This document shows positions 19,684 to 28,296 of a stretch of DNA of 64,000 bases, one piece after another. Each line of letters opens with the position of its first letter. Position 1 is the stretch's first letter. The stretch is from Bradyrhizobium sp. SSBR45G (GTDB taxonomy: Bacteria > Pseudomonadota > Alphaproteobacteria > Rhizobiales > Xanthobacteraceae): assembly GCF_030159255.1 (NCBI RefSeq), contig NZ_BSCT01000007.1:1-64000 (forward strand). Direction: 5' to 3'. A model generated the notes under the pieces. That model was not told the origin of the DNA. It worked only from the letters and a program-made list of their open reading frames with translations, and searched no databases. Position numbers and translations under genes: made by a program.

Positions 19684-21651
19684 TCAGACCTGCTCGGCCG
19701 CATCGAGAAGGAATTCCTTCTCGTACCTGGCGAGAAAACCCAGGCTTGGCCGGCTCGCGCCGTAATAATAGGGCAGCGCCAGCGCCTCTCTCCAGCGCGA
19801 CAGCAATCGCTCGGCGTCATGGCCCGCATCGAACTCGGCCGTCCGGCCATCGGCGATCGCCAGGACTTCCTCGACGGTGCGCATGATGTCCTCCGCCGAA
19901 TTGTTCTCCGGATGCGCGCCGTTGCGGCCGAGCACCGCGGCGTCGAACACGCGCCACCGCCAGGGCGTGCTGGTCAGCTGGCGCTGCGTCAGCATGGTCC
20001 CGTCCGCCTGCCGGACCGGCTTGAGGGCGAAGCGGACGTTGCGGTTCCACAATTGAGCGTCGGTCGTGATCGCGTTCACGATCGCACAGGGAATGCCGAA
20101 ACTGACGGCCACGTTGGTCAGGCCGGACGTGGTGCCGACGAACGCCCGGGCGTGCCGGATCAGATGAATGTCCATCGGCTCCGATCTGAACTCGCTCAGC
20201 GCATAGTCGATCGTGCGCTCCATCGCCGGGAGCTTGGGCGAGTTCGGACCACCGAGCTTGACGACCCAGCCGCCCCGGGACGTAATCAGACGAATTGCAT
20301 CGAGCGATGTCTCGATCGGCGCGTTGCGATGTGTCTGTCCAGTGCCCATGAACTCAAAGTAATGCGCGGCGTCGCGCGTGTGCAAGCAGACATACCAGTC
20401 GTCGGGCGCCATGCCGTGCTTGGCGCGGAACTGTTCGAACAGCTCGCCGGTATCAGCGGTTCGATCATGAACTGCGCTGAGCGGATGCCCCCTGCCATCC
20501 CGCTCCCATTGCTGGATGGCCATTGCCCCCGCATCCTGCCACGGGACAACGCCTCCATCCGGCATCCGGAATGCATTGAAGTTCAAACCGTACCAGCGCT
20601 GCAGCGACAGCAACTCCTCGCCCACGCGATCGGACACGGTCTCGCCGATCACAACAATCCGGCCGAACCCTTCGAACAGCTTGAAGAACGGCACATTGGC
20701 GATCAGTTCGGAACGGACGACGATCACGGCGTCGCCCGACCACCATCCCAATTCGCGCATGCGGAACAGGATGTCGAGCATGCCCAGATGACCAATCTGC
20801 GTGGTCCACTCTTCCGGGATGAGCCGCAGCCGATCCAAGGATATTCCGAGCCCGTCGAGCAGCCGCCTCAAGTCATCGGAGAGCGGCGGCGGCGATGTCA
20901 CGAGCTCCTGCTGCGCATCCAGCGCGCGCTCGAACAGCCTTACTCCAACCTCGCCGCGGCCGACATGCGTGACGCGCTGACCCGCGAAGTTGCAAAGGTC
21001 GAACAGCCTGCCACGGGCTCCGCACAGCACATCGAGGCTGTTAGGACAATAATGAGCGGAGTTTCGCGCCGCGATGTTCTGATGAGGACGGAAGAAATGC
21101 ATGTTGCGACGGCAGGCCAGGAACATCGTATCGAGGGCCCCGGCTTCGTCCCCCCCGATCACGTCGACCATGGCCTTGTAGAAGGCGAGGTCGACATTTT
21201 CCTCGAGCTGCTCGGGTCGTGCGCCCGCCGCCGCGGCCTTCGCATCTGAAAATTCGCCGAGCTCGAACAGCGACCGAACGAGCGCATATCTGCTCGCGCT
21301 ATCATCCGCACCCAGTCGCTCGCCGTGGACAACTTCGATCACCTCCCGATAGGCACCAATGCCGTACAGGACCTCAACCGAAGCAACGTGGAAACGCCGG
21401 CTGAACGCCGTCGAGAACCGATATTCGGGATGGTCGACCAGATGTGACGTGACGTAGGGAAAGTACGCCTGATGAAGGCGCCGCCGGAGCGGAAACCTCA
21501 CCGCATTGGCGATCACGAACAGCAGGAAGACGATGCGTCGCGGCAGCAGATTGAGGATGCCCCCAACTACGACGAAGACCAGATAAACCGCCCGACGGCG
21601 GCCGGAGCGCCACGAATTTTGCTTCTGCAACTTCATACGACCAAGTTCCAC
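19684..21651 (-). CDS. TIGR04372-like putative glycosyltransferase, paralog A
   Basis: Protein of about 655 aa. Its C-terminal half has a set of motifs I recognise from the TIGR04372 putative glycosyltransferase family: EEWTTQIGHLGMLD, DDWYVCLHTRDAAH, GGWVVKLGGPNSP and FVGTTSGLTNVAVSFG. The N-terminal third is helical, with a hydrophobic stretch (about 23-55) that may anchor it to the membrane and a TPR-like LVRSLFELGEFSDA segment. Reaction unknown. Genes of this family lie in glycan clusters, and this window has four (also 49801, 51992 and 61677); this copy is closest to the one at 51992. GTG at 21651 is taken as start; an ATG at 21636 is the alternative. Confidence 0.75.
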   Translation of the reverse strand: MELGRMKLQKQNSWRSGRRRAVYLVFVVVGGILNLLPRRIVFLLFVIANAVRFPLRRRLHQAYFPYVTSHLVDHPEYRFSTAFSRRFHVASVEVLYGIGAYREVIEVVHGERLGADDSASRYALVRSLFELGEFSDAKAAAAGARPEQLEENVDLAFYKAMVDVIGGDEAGALDTMFLACRRNMHFFRPHQNIAARNSAHYCPNSLDVLCGARGRLFDLCNFAGQRVTHVGRGEVGVRLFERALDAQQELVTSPPPLSDDLRRLLDGLGISLDRLRLIPEEWTTQIGHLGMLDILFRMRELGWWSGDAVIVVRSELIANVPFFKLFEGFGRIVVIGETVSDRVGEELLSLQRWYGLNFNAFRMPDGGVVPWQDAGAMAIQQWERDGRGHPLSAVHDRTADTGELFEQFRAKHGMAPDDWYVCLHTRDAAHYFEFMGTGQTHRNAPIETSLDAIRLITSRGGWVVKLGGPNSPKLPAMERTIDYALSEFRSEPMDIHLIRHARAFVGTTSGLTNVAVSFGIPCAIVNAITTDAQLWNRNVRFALKPVRQADGTMLTQRQLTSTPWRWRVFDAAVLGRNGAHPENNSAEDIMRTVEEVLAIADGRTAEFDAGHDAERLLSRWREALALPYYYGASRPSLGFLARYEKEFLLDAAEQV

Positions 21652-22097
21652 GCACCCCGTAATCCCTGCCTCAATGCGTCTGGATCAGGGCAGCGCTCGG
21701 ATGACCGGCCTTGAATGTCACCCTCAGGGCGCGTTCCGACGCGCTCGTCATGACGAGGACGGAACGTGCGCCGGATCCGGTGCGGAGGCTTCTCCCACAA
21801 CAACACAACGCCGCTCTCTCAAGCCAACCAGAGATTGAGCCGATTGGATCGACAGCAGCTATACCAGAGGTGTTGCTGACAAGCCAAGCCGAACATCAAG
21901 CCGAACCTGACGACCAATATGACCAAGCCAGAACGAGAGATAATTCGGACGACCATGACCCCTCGATAGACGTGCTGATGAGCCCCCTCAGTCCACAGCT
22001 ATGCACGAACGGCTTCCGATTGACGTGAGCACGTGGAGCTGAGTGTCCCCACGAAAGCTCGACGGCCTGCTGTCACGGGGATCCAGCGGTTTCAGGA
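21652..22097. other. Intergenic region, 446 bp
   Basis: Lies upstream of paralog A and downstream of the minus-strand gene at 22098. No recognisable gene. A short minus-strand frame (about 21815-21955) encodes roughly 45 hydrophobic residues without a good start or homology that I can recognise; it may be a decayed membrane-protein remnant. No clear terminator seen. Confidence 0.4.
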
Positions 22098-23159
22098 TCA
22101 TCTGCCCTGACCGGGCGCGGATGGGAACGCCCGCTTGAACGCCGCGGTGTTAACGATCTCGCGCGCGAGATAGCTCGTAAATCTCTGCGCGCCCTGCCGG
22201 TCGAGATGGCCGCCGCCGTCAACCGTCGTCAAGCCATCGAAGGGGGGCGTGATCAGTTCGAGGTTCAGTGCCTTCGCCAACTCGGCCGCCTGTTGCACGC
22301 ACGACTGACTATGCGGGACCAGGGTCAGCACCACCGCCCCCCCGACCTCGTCGATGAAGGTCCGCGCATAGTCGACGACGGCCGGATTCGTATGACAATC
22401 GGGGCTTCGCGCCGACACCATCGGCTTGTTGCCGAGAGCGAGATAGTCCGGATTGGCATCCAGCCCCATGTCACCGTTGGAAATGCTGCGATACAGACCG
22501 GTCGATGAGAAACGACCGTTCTGATAGGCTGCGAGCACGTCTTCGATGCGCCAGCGCAGATTGCGGCCCACGACCGTCAGATACCCACGCAGTCGACTGC
22601 GCGTGACCGCCTCGACCGGCTGCTTTTGCGGACCCAACGTGACATTCAGATCCTTGCTGAAAAAATGAACGAACTGGTCATCGGCATTGATGACCCACAG
22701 CCGCGGACGGATCGTCCAGCGCTTGATCACCTGCCGGGAAAATTCGCCGCCCCGCAAGCCGACAAAGGCCATGTTGTAGATCTTCAGTCGGTCAAGCGCC
22801 GGCGAAGTTTCGAGCGTCTGCCGATCGAGCGCATAGTTGACGAAGGACGGACCGAGGAGAACGATGTCGGCATTCCTGGCCGCTTCGATCGATCCTCCCA
22901 GATTGCTGTAGAAGATGTCCTGGTCCTGGATCTGCGGAATATTGCGACCTCCGAAGTCGCGGTACCAGCCGGAATCGCCTTGACGCGGGATCTGCAGCAG
23001 GCCGCCATGAAGGGTCCAGCCATCCGAGGACAATAGCGACACCCCTGACGCAAACGCGGAAACCAGCATGAAGCCGATAAGTCCGACAATGATCAGATAG
23101 CGCCTGGAGGCCATCGGCGCAGGCGGGATGTCCGAAACTCCTCGGGCTACTGTCGACAT
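22098..23159 (-). CDS. Membrane-anchored SGNH-like protein of unnamed family, paralog 1
   Basis: Protein of 353 aa that I cannot name. One N-terminal membrane helix (about residues 20-45), then a presumed periplasmic domain. A block of roughly 80 residues, WYRDFGGR through IQDQDIFYSNLG, GPSFVNYALD and YNMAFVGLRGGEF, is conserved in two paralogs here (26756 and 46174). GPS resembles the block I serine of SGNH hydrolases, and the C-terminal DGGGHLDRQGA near 320-331 resembles the Asp-His block, so an esterase or acetyl-transfer domain is plausible. All three copies sit beside acyltransferase genes. Divergent from the MBOAT gene at 23714. Function is inference from motif and context only. Confidence 0.65.
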   Translation of the reverse strand: MSTVARGVSDIPPAPMASRRYLIIVGLIGFMLVSAFASGVSLLSSDGWTLHGGLLQIPRQGDSGWYRDFGGRNIPQIQDQDIFYSNLGGSIEAARNADIVLLGPSFVNYALDRQTLETSPALDRLKIYNMAFVGLRGGEFSRQVIKRWTIRPRLWVINADDQFVHFFSKDLNVTLGPQKQPVEAVTRSRLRGYLTVVGRNLRWRIEDVLAAYQNGRFSSTGLYRSISNGDMGLDANPDYLALGNKPMVSARSPDCHTNPAVVDYARTFIDEVGGAVVLTLVPHSQSCVQQAAELAKALNLELITPPFDGLTTVDGGGHLDRQGAQRFTSYLAREIVNTAAFKRAFPSAPGQGR

Positions 23160-23713
23160 GACGCAATCTCGCGCGGCAGCCGGTCTTGGTCGCCGGTCGC
23201 AGGCTCAGACGACAACGGTTCAGACACGACACAGGCCAGGGATGAGTGAGCTCGCAGGCGACGTCGCCGCCAGTTTCGGAGATCGGCAGCCTCGTGCCCG
23301 TGCCTGCTCGCCACAGGTGGAGGCTCGCCGCGCCCAACGCACGTACCGCCAACGCCTTGCATTTGCAAGGATCGTCCGCAGCAACGGTGATGAAAGCAAG
23401 GGTGAAAAACGCCAGGACGAATCGCAGCTGTCACATCTGTACTCGTGCATATCGTGCGTCGTGAACGGGAGGCACAACATAACGAGCGCGCGAAAGTCCC
23501 CGTGGCGTCGCTGGCCAATTTCGTTGTTGCCATAGCAGAAGAATTCCTGGCGGGAAAGTGTTCCGCCAAGCCCCATCGCTCGCCGGCCGCGCAGCGTCCT
23601 CGCAAAGCCGTTGCATCCCCCGAATTCGCGCCGGTGTGGCGGCCGCCAACTTGGCAGACAACGCAATCGTTGATAAAGCAGCGCGTCCCGCAGCAACATC
23701 AAGAAACCTTGCT
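23160..23713. other. Divergent intergenic region, 554 bp
   Basis: Between the minus-strand SGNH-like gene and the plus-strand MBOAT gene, so it should contain both promoters. Several short open frames overlap here on both strands with no ribosome sites or recognisable products. I see no strong palindrome or promoter match. Confidence 0.45.
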
Positions 23714-25216
23714 ATGCTTTTCACGCAGTTCGAGTTTCTGTTCCTGTTTCTGCCGGTGACGTTCGCCGGCTATTTTCTGCTGGCGCGTTTCCTGGTTTCG
23801 CCGACCGCCCGTCTCAGCTGGCTCGCTTTGGCCTCGCTGGCGTTCTACGGCTATTGGGACATTCATTTCATCCCGATCATCCTCATCTCCATCGTCATCA
23901 ATTATACGATGGGCCTCCTGATCGCGGGACAAAGCGGCAAGGCACGCAGCGGGTTGTTCGCGGCCGCCATCACCCTCAATCTCGCGGCGCTGGCGTTCTA
24001 CAAATACACGAATTTCGGCATCCAGATCCTCAATGCGCTCACCGCCTCGAAATACCCGTCACTCGCGATCGTGCTCCCGCTCGGGATCTCGTTCTTTACC
24101 TTCACACAGATCGCTTATCTTGCGGATGTTTATGGCGGCTACGCGAGTGAGCGGAGCTTCGTCAAATACGGGCTGTTCGTCACCTATTTTCCACATCTGA
24201 TTGCCGGCCCGATCCTGCACCATCGCGAGATGATGCCGCAGTTCGGCTCGGAGGATAGCAGGAAGATCTCGGTCGAGAACGTTGCGATCGGCCTCACGAT
24301 CCTCACCATCGGCCTGTTCAAGAAGTCGTTCATCGCCGACGGCTTCGGGCTGGTCGCCAATCCGGTGTTCCACGCCGCCAATTCCAGCCACCTTCATCTC
24401 ATGGATGCCTGGGGTGGCGCGCTCGCCTACTCGCTCCAGATCTATTTCGACTTCTCCGGCTACTCGGACATGGCGATCGGCATTTCGATCATGTTCGGAA
24501 TCAAGCTGCCGTTCAATTTCGATTCCCCGTACAAATCGCAGAGCATCGTCGAATTCTGGCGGCGCTGGCACATCTCGCTGTCCCGCTTCCTGCGCGACTA
24601 TCTCTACATCCCGCTCGGCGGCAACCGCCATGGCGAGCACAGGCGAAACGCCAATCTGTTCACCACGATGCTGCTCGGCGGCCTCTGGCACGGAGCCGGC
24701 TTCACGTTCGTCATCTGGGGCGCCCTGCATGGCCTGTTCCTGATCGCCAACCACCGCTGGAGCAAGTTCGTCGAGAAGCGGCCAGCGCTCGCCCGCCATT
24801 CCGGCTCGGCCTGGTACGCCGCGGCGGCGCTGCTATTGACCCAAGTCGCCGTCGTGCTCGCCTGGGTGTTCTTTCGTGCCGACAATCCGAATGCCGCGAT
24901 CCGGCTGATCAGAGGCATGATCGGCCTGTCCAATCCGGACAAGATCACGATGTCCAATCTCGTCGATCCCCGGATCATGATCGCGATTCTGGCTGGCTAT
25001 GCCGCCTGCCTCGCGCTGCCGAACGTGAACGCGATGTTCGACAAATGGAAGGTCGGGCTGGAGACCTATCACAATCCGCGGCCATGGAGCGTGCTGAGCT
25101 TGAATTGGCGCCCCTCCCTCGCCTGGGCGATCGGCACGTCGGTGGCCCTGGTGGCGGCCGTGCTGATGAACATCATCGCCGGGGACACGTCTCAGTTCCT
25201 GTACTTCCAGTTCTGA
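23714..25216 (+). CDS. MBOAT-family O-acyltransferase (AlgI/DltB-like)
   Basis: Polytopic membrane protein of 500 aa that would move an acyl group, usually acetyl, across the membrane onto a polysaccharide. MBOAT hallmarks are clear: FWRRWHISLSRFLRDYLYIPLGG (about 281-303) and GLWHG with the essential histidine at 326. Length and topology match AlgI. I start at ATG 23714, since MLFTQFEFLFLF matches AlgI N-termini; the frame is open back to 23558 but that leader is not family-like. The next plus-strand gene (25626) encodes an SGNH-like protein, the usual arrangement of an AlgI-AlgJ/X type acetylation pair. The modified glycan is unknown. Confidence 0.93.
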   Translation: MLFTQFEFLFLFLPVTFAGYFLLARFLVSPTARLSWLALASLAFYGYWDIHFIPIILISIVINYTMGLLIAGQSGKARSGLFAAAITLNLAALAFYKYTNFGIQILNALTASKYPSLAIVLPLGISFFTFTQIAYLADVYGGYASERSFVKYGLFVTYFPHLIAGPILHHREMMPQFGSEDSRKISVENVAIGLTILTIGLFKKSFIADGFGLVANPVFHAANSSHLHLMDAWGGALAYSLQIYFDFSGYSDMAIGISIMFGIKLPFNFDSPYKSQSIVEFWRRWHISLSRFLRDYLYIPLGGNRHGEHRRNANLFTTMLLGGLWHGAGFTFVIWGALHGLFLIANHRWSKFVEKRPALARHSGSAWYAAAALLLTQVAVVLAWVFFRADNPNAAIRLIRGMIGLSNPDKITMSNLVDPRIMIAILAGYAACLALPNVNAMFDKWKVGLETYHNPRPWSVLSLNWRPSLAWAIGTSVALVAAVLMNIIAGDTSQFLYFQF

Positions 25217-25625
25217 CCCGTCACCATCGACACTCAGTTGCTATTCATTCGCACTCTCTTCTGCCGAATCACGCGGCACAGTCGGCATGTACTCCGAGAT
25301 TGCTGTGGAGGAACCCGAGGTCGAAGGAGTTGATGGCAGGCAAGGACCCAGCGGCGTGACGCCTATCAGCTCGCCGAGGTCGGCGGAGCCCAGGTGGCGC
25401 TCCAACTGCTGAACCATCCCGAATTCGGGCCAAGTCTCAGGGTATCGGTCCATCTCTGAAGGCGCCCGGTGTTGCCGACAGCGGTCGCGGCCGAGCGAGT
25501 GCGTTGTTGTTCGGCCGAGCTTGCCTATCACCCACGGTAACGTGTACGACGCCCTGAGACGATGGGGATCGCGGGTCAACTCGTTGCATCTCGAAGCACA
25601 CAATACCATTCAGCGGGTATGAAGC
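25217..25625. other. Intergenic region, 409 bp
   Basis: Between two plus-strand genes. A minus-strand frame at 25241-25453 would encode 70 residues (starting MDRYPETWPEFGMVQ) with protein-like composition, but it lacks a ribosome site and any recognisable homology. It may be a decayed gene end. Nothing else is visible. Confidence 0.4.
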
Positions 25626-26762
25626 GTGGCGCGGTATGTTGCGATCGTTGTAGCGCTGTTTGTTGCCGTTTTCGCGCCCCTGCTCGCCGTTCTCGAATGG
25701 GTGGGCTGGCGCCTGGGTGCCACCGTTCCCCTGTCCGTGATTGCCGCCGAGCAGTCACACGACCGGCGACTCGTCTGGCTGGGCACGTTCAAGGACTACG
25801 CGCCCTTCAAGCTTGAACGAATCAAGCAGGTCCAGCCGGAGGTGCTGCTGGTGGGCAGCTCCAGGTGTGGCCAGGCGCGCGCGCAGATGTTCCGTCCCTA
25901 CGTGGCATACAACGCCTGCCTGACGGCCTGGCCGCTCACCCATGTGGTCGATTTCATCGATCGCGCCACGACGGCGGCAAAGCCGCGCGTGGTCATCGTC
26001 GCGCTCGATTACTTCCTGTTCGGCGATTTCCTCGCCGAGGTCTGGCGGAAGGAGCGGACCATGGACTTCAGCCAGGGCATCGATTCGCACCGGCGGAAGC
26101 TGCACGACGTCGCCGACTTCGCCACCCGGACTGGCGCCGATGCTGCTGCGGTGCTGGCGGCCGCGACGACACCGCAGCTGGAATCGGTCGACCAGAACCG
26201 GCTGATCGGCACGGAGGCGATCCGCGGCAAGTTCGGTTTCCGCGACGATGGCTCGGTCATGGTGGCTCCGCCCTACCGCGCCATTGCCGCCGAGACGCTG
26301 TCGCGGGGCGCCCAATATGTGACCTCCTCGTTCCCCGGAGCCCCGCATCTCAGTGAACGGCAATTCGGCGAGATCGAGCGGTTGTCTCGGCTCGCCCGCG
26401 AGCGCGGCTTCACCGTGGTTGCCGTCCAATATCCATTCGTGGAAAGTGCCGGAGCCTTCCTCGACACCGACGAGGCCTACTGGCCCTATTCCGGCATCTG
26501 GCGCGAGCTCCGGAGCGAGCAGACCGCCCGGCGGTTTTCGGCGCTCGGCCTCCAGTTCCACGACATGAGCCGCACACCGATCTCCCAGGACGATCAGAAC
26601 TTCTTCGATCCCGCACACCCCTCGGAGCGGGGCATGCTGAAGACCTATCTCGTTCTGCTGGGCCGGCCCGAATTCCGCACGCTGTTCCCGAAGATCGATC
26701 GCGACGCCTTGGCTGCCGACATGGACCGCGCCAAGGACGAGCAGTTCGATCTCTATCACTGA
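25626..26762 (+). CDS. Membrane-anchored SGNH-like protein (probable MBOAT partner)
   Basis: Protein of 378 aa with one N-terminal hydrophobic helix (about 5-30), then an extracytoplasmic domain. LLVGSSRCGQAR at 74-85 fits the SGNH block I serine, and DPAHPSERG (D328, H331) fits the catalytic Asp-x-x-His block. It lies after the MBOAT gene, matching AlgJ/AlgX or DltD-type partners that complete O-acetylation. GTG start at 25626 with weak ribosome signal. It converges with, and overlaps by 7 bp, the gene at 26756. Transferase versus esterase activity cannot be decided here. Confidence 0.7.
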   Translation: MARYVAIVVALFVAVFAPLLAVLEWVGWRLGATVPLSVIAAEQSHDRRLVWLGTFKDYAPFKLERIKQVQPEVLLVGSSRCGQARAQMFRPYVAYNACLTAWPLTHVVDFIDRATTAAKPRVVIVALDYFLFGDFLAEVWRKERTMDFSQGIDSHRRKLHDVADFATRTGADAAAVLAAATTPQLESVDQNRLIGTEAIRGKFGFRDDGSVMVAPPYRAIAAETLSRGAQYVTSSFPGAPHLSERQFGEIERLSRLARERGFTVVAVQYPFVESAGAFLDTDEAYWPYSGIWRELRSEQTARRFSALGLQFHDMSRTPISQDDQNFFDPAHPSERGMLKTYLVLLGRPEFRTLFPKIDRDALAADMDRAKDEQFDLYH

Positions 26763-27823
26763 GCTGCGCCGGCCCCTCGGTTCGTCCGCGAGGCGAAGGC
26801 GGCCTTGAACGCCCTCGTTTTGACGAGTTCGTCGGCGAGATAACGCGTGTACGTTTCTGCTCCCTTCTTGTCGAGATGACCTCCGCCGTCGAGGGTCGTG
26901 AGCCCGTCGAAGGGCGGGGCGATGAGTTCGACGCCGAGTGCGCCGGCCAATTGCTCGGCTTGTCGCACGCAGGACTGGCTGTGCGGGACCAGCATGAACA
27001 CGACCTGTCCACCGATCTCCTTCAGAAACGCCCGGGCATTGCTGACGGCGTCCGCAGGGATATCGCAGGCCTGATCACGCTCGGACCGCATCGGCTTGTT
27101 GCCGGCCGCTACGTAGCTCGGATTGACCTCCAGCGCCATGTCGCCGGTCGAGACGCTGCGATAGAGCCCGCTGTCGGAAAATTGTCCTGCCTGAGCAGCC
27201 GAAACGACGTCCTCGAGACGCCACCGCAGATTGCGTCCGATGACGGTGAGATAGCCGCGCAAGCGGTCGCGTGTCACCGCCGCCAGCGGAACCTTCTGGG
27301 GACCGAGGGTGACGTTCAGGTCGCGGCTGAAGAAATGGGCGAACTGATCGTCGACATTGATCACCCACAGCGGCGCCCGGATGTCCCAGCGGCCGATCAC
27401 GCGGCGCGAGAACTCCCCGCCACGGATGCCCACAAAAGCCATGTTGTAAAGCTTCAGCCGGTTGAGCTGGTCCGACGATTGCAATGTCTGACGATCGATC
27501 GCATAGCTCACGAAGGAGGGTCCGAGGAACACGACATCGGCAGCCCGGGCCGCAGCAATCGACGACCCGATGTTGCTGTAGAAGATATCCTGATCCTGGA
27601 TCTGCGGGATCTGCCGGCCCCCGAAGTTCCGATACCAGTTGCGGTCCCCCGCCCTTTCGATCTGGGAGAAATGATCAGGCAGCGCCTGTGCATCGAAAAA
27701 GATCATGAACGCCGCAATGAGCGTCAGAACGGCGAGAACGCAGCTGCCGACCAGCACGATGTATCTGCGCAGAGCTTGCCTCTCGGCAGCACCTCCGGGC
27801 ATCCACTCGGCCCGCTTCAACAT
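26756..27823 (-). CDS. Membrane-anchored SGNH-like protein of unnamed family, paralog 2
   Basis: Protein of 355 aa from ATG 27823, chosen because length and N-terminal helix then match the 353- and 361-residue paralogs; the open frame begins at 27898. It carries the same conserved block (WYRNFGGR, QIQDQDIFYSNIG, LGPSFVSYAID, YNMAFVGIRGGEF) and DGGGHLDKKGA at the C-terminus. It is the closest relative of the copy at 22098. Together the two bracket the MBOAT/SGNH pair, pointing inward. No function is established to my knowledge; a role in acyl transfer or acyl editing of an exported glycan is inferred. Confidence 0.65.
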   Translation of the reverse strand: MLKRAEWMPGGAAERQALRRYIVLVGSCVLAVLTLIAAFMIFFDAQALPDHFSQIERAGDRNWYRNFGGRQIPQIQDQDIFYSNIGSSIAAARAADVVFLGPSFVSYAIDRQTLQSSDQLNRLKLYNMAFVGIRGGEFSRRVIGRWDIRAPLWVINVDDQFAHFFSRDLNVTLGPQKVPLAAVTRDRLRGYLTVIGRNLRWRLEDVVSAAQAGQFSDSGLYRSVSTGDMALEVNPSYVAAGNKPMRSERDQACDIPADAVSNARAFLKEIGGQVVFMLVPHSQSCVRQAEQLAGALGVELIAPPFDGLTTLDGGGHLDKKGAETYTRYLADELVKTRAFKAAFASRTNRGAGAAQ

Positions 27824-28296
27824 GGTTCGTCTCTCAACTCTCGGATCGGACCGTTGCGCACGCTTTTCACCACACGAGCGATACAGACTGGCTGCCATGA
27901 ACTCAAGCTGCCCGGCCCGGACACGAAACGTTGCCCCGCGCGACGAGAAGCCTTTATGTTCTCGGCATCACAACTACACCGGCCTTGCGCGTGCGCGTCG
28001 GATTCCGGTTCCGGATACGGAGTCCAGTTCGTGGGGGTTTGTGCTGCTGCGCACACCTGATAAAGAGATGGACTGAACTGCAGCGAAGCCTCGCGCTCAA
28101 TCGAGCCGACCATGAGAATGCACTGACTTTTTACAATGAAATCAACGCCGACGATTGAAGCGAAACATGCCGGAACCGGTTCTCCGAAGCCGAAGCACAG
28201 AGCCCGCGATGCGCTTCTCCGCCAGCGATTCGGTCGCGCGACCAGCGCTGTGATCGAATACACTACCTCATCGCAGTCGAGCCGGAGGCGAAATCC
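27824..28296. other. Divergent intergenic region, 473 bp
   Basis: Separates paralog 2 (minus) from the heptose operon (plus) and should hold the main operon promoter. The stretch 28060-28150 is relatively AT-rich, with TTTTTACAATG near 28130, but I cannot assign a convincing -35/-10 pair. GGAGG at 28283-28287 is the ribosome site of the next gene. Confidence 0.45.

Noticed and set aside
21711..22028. A 105-codon plus-strand frame in the 446-bp gap
   Set aside because: Hydrophilic, low-complexity product with no ribosome site; more likely the reverse of a decayed membrane-protein segment.
25241..25453. A 70-codon minus-strand frame between the MBOAT and SGNH-like genes
   Set aside because: Composition looks protein-like but there is no ribosome site, no known family and no operon context; kept only as a note in the intergenic entry.
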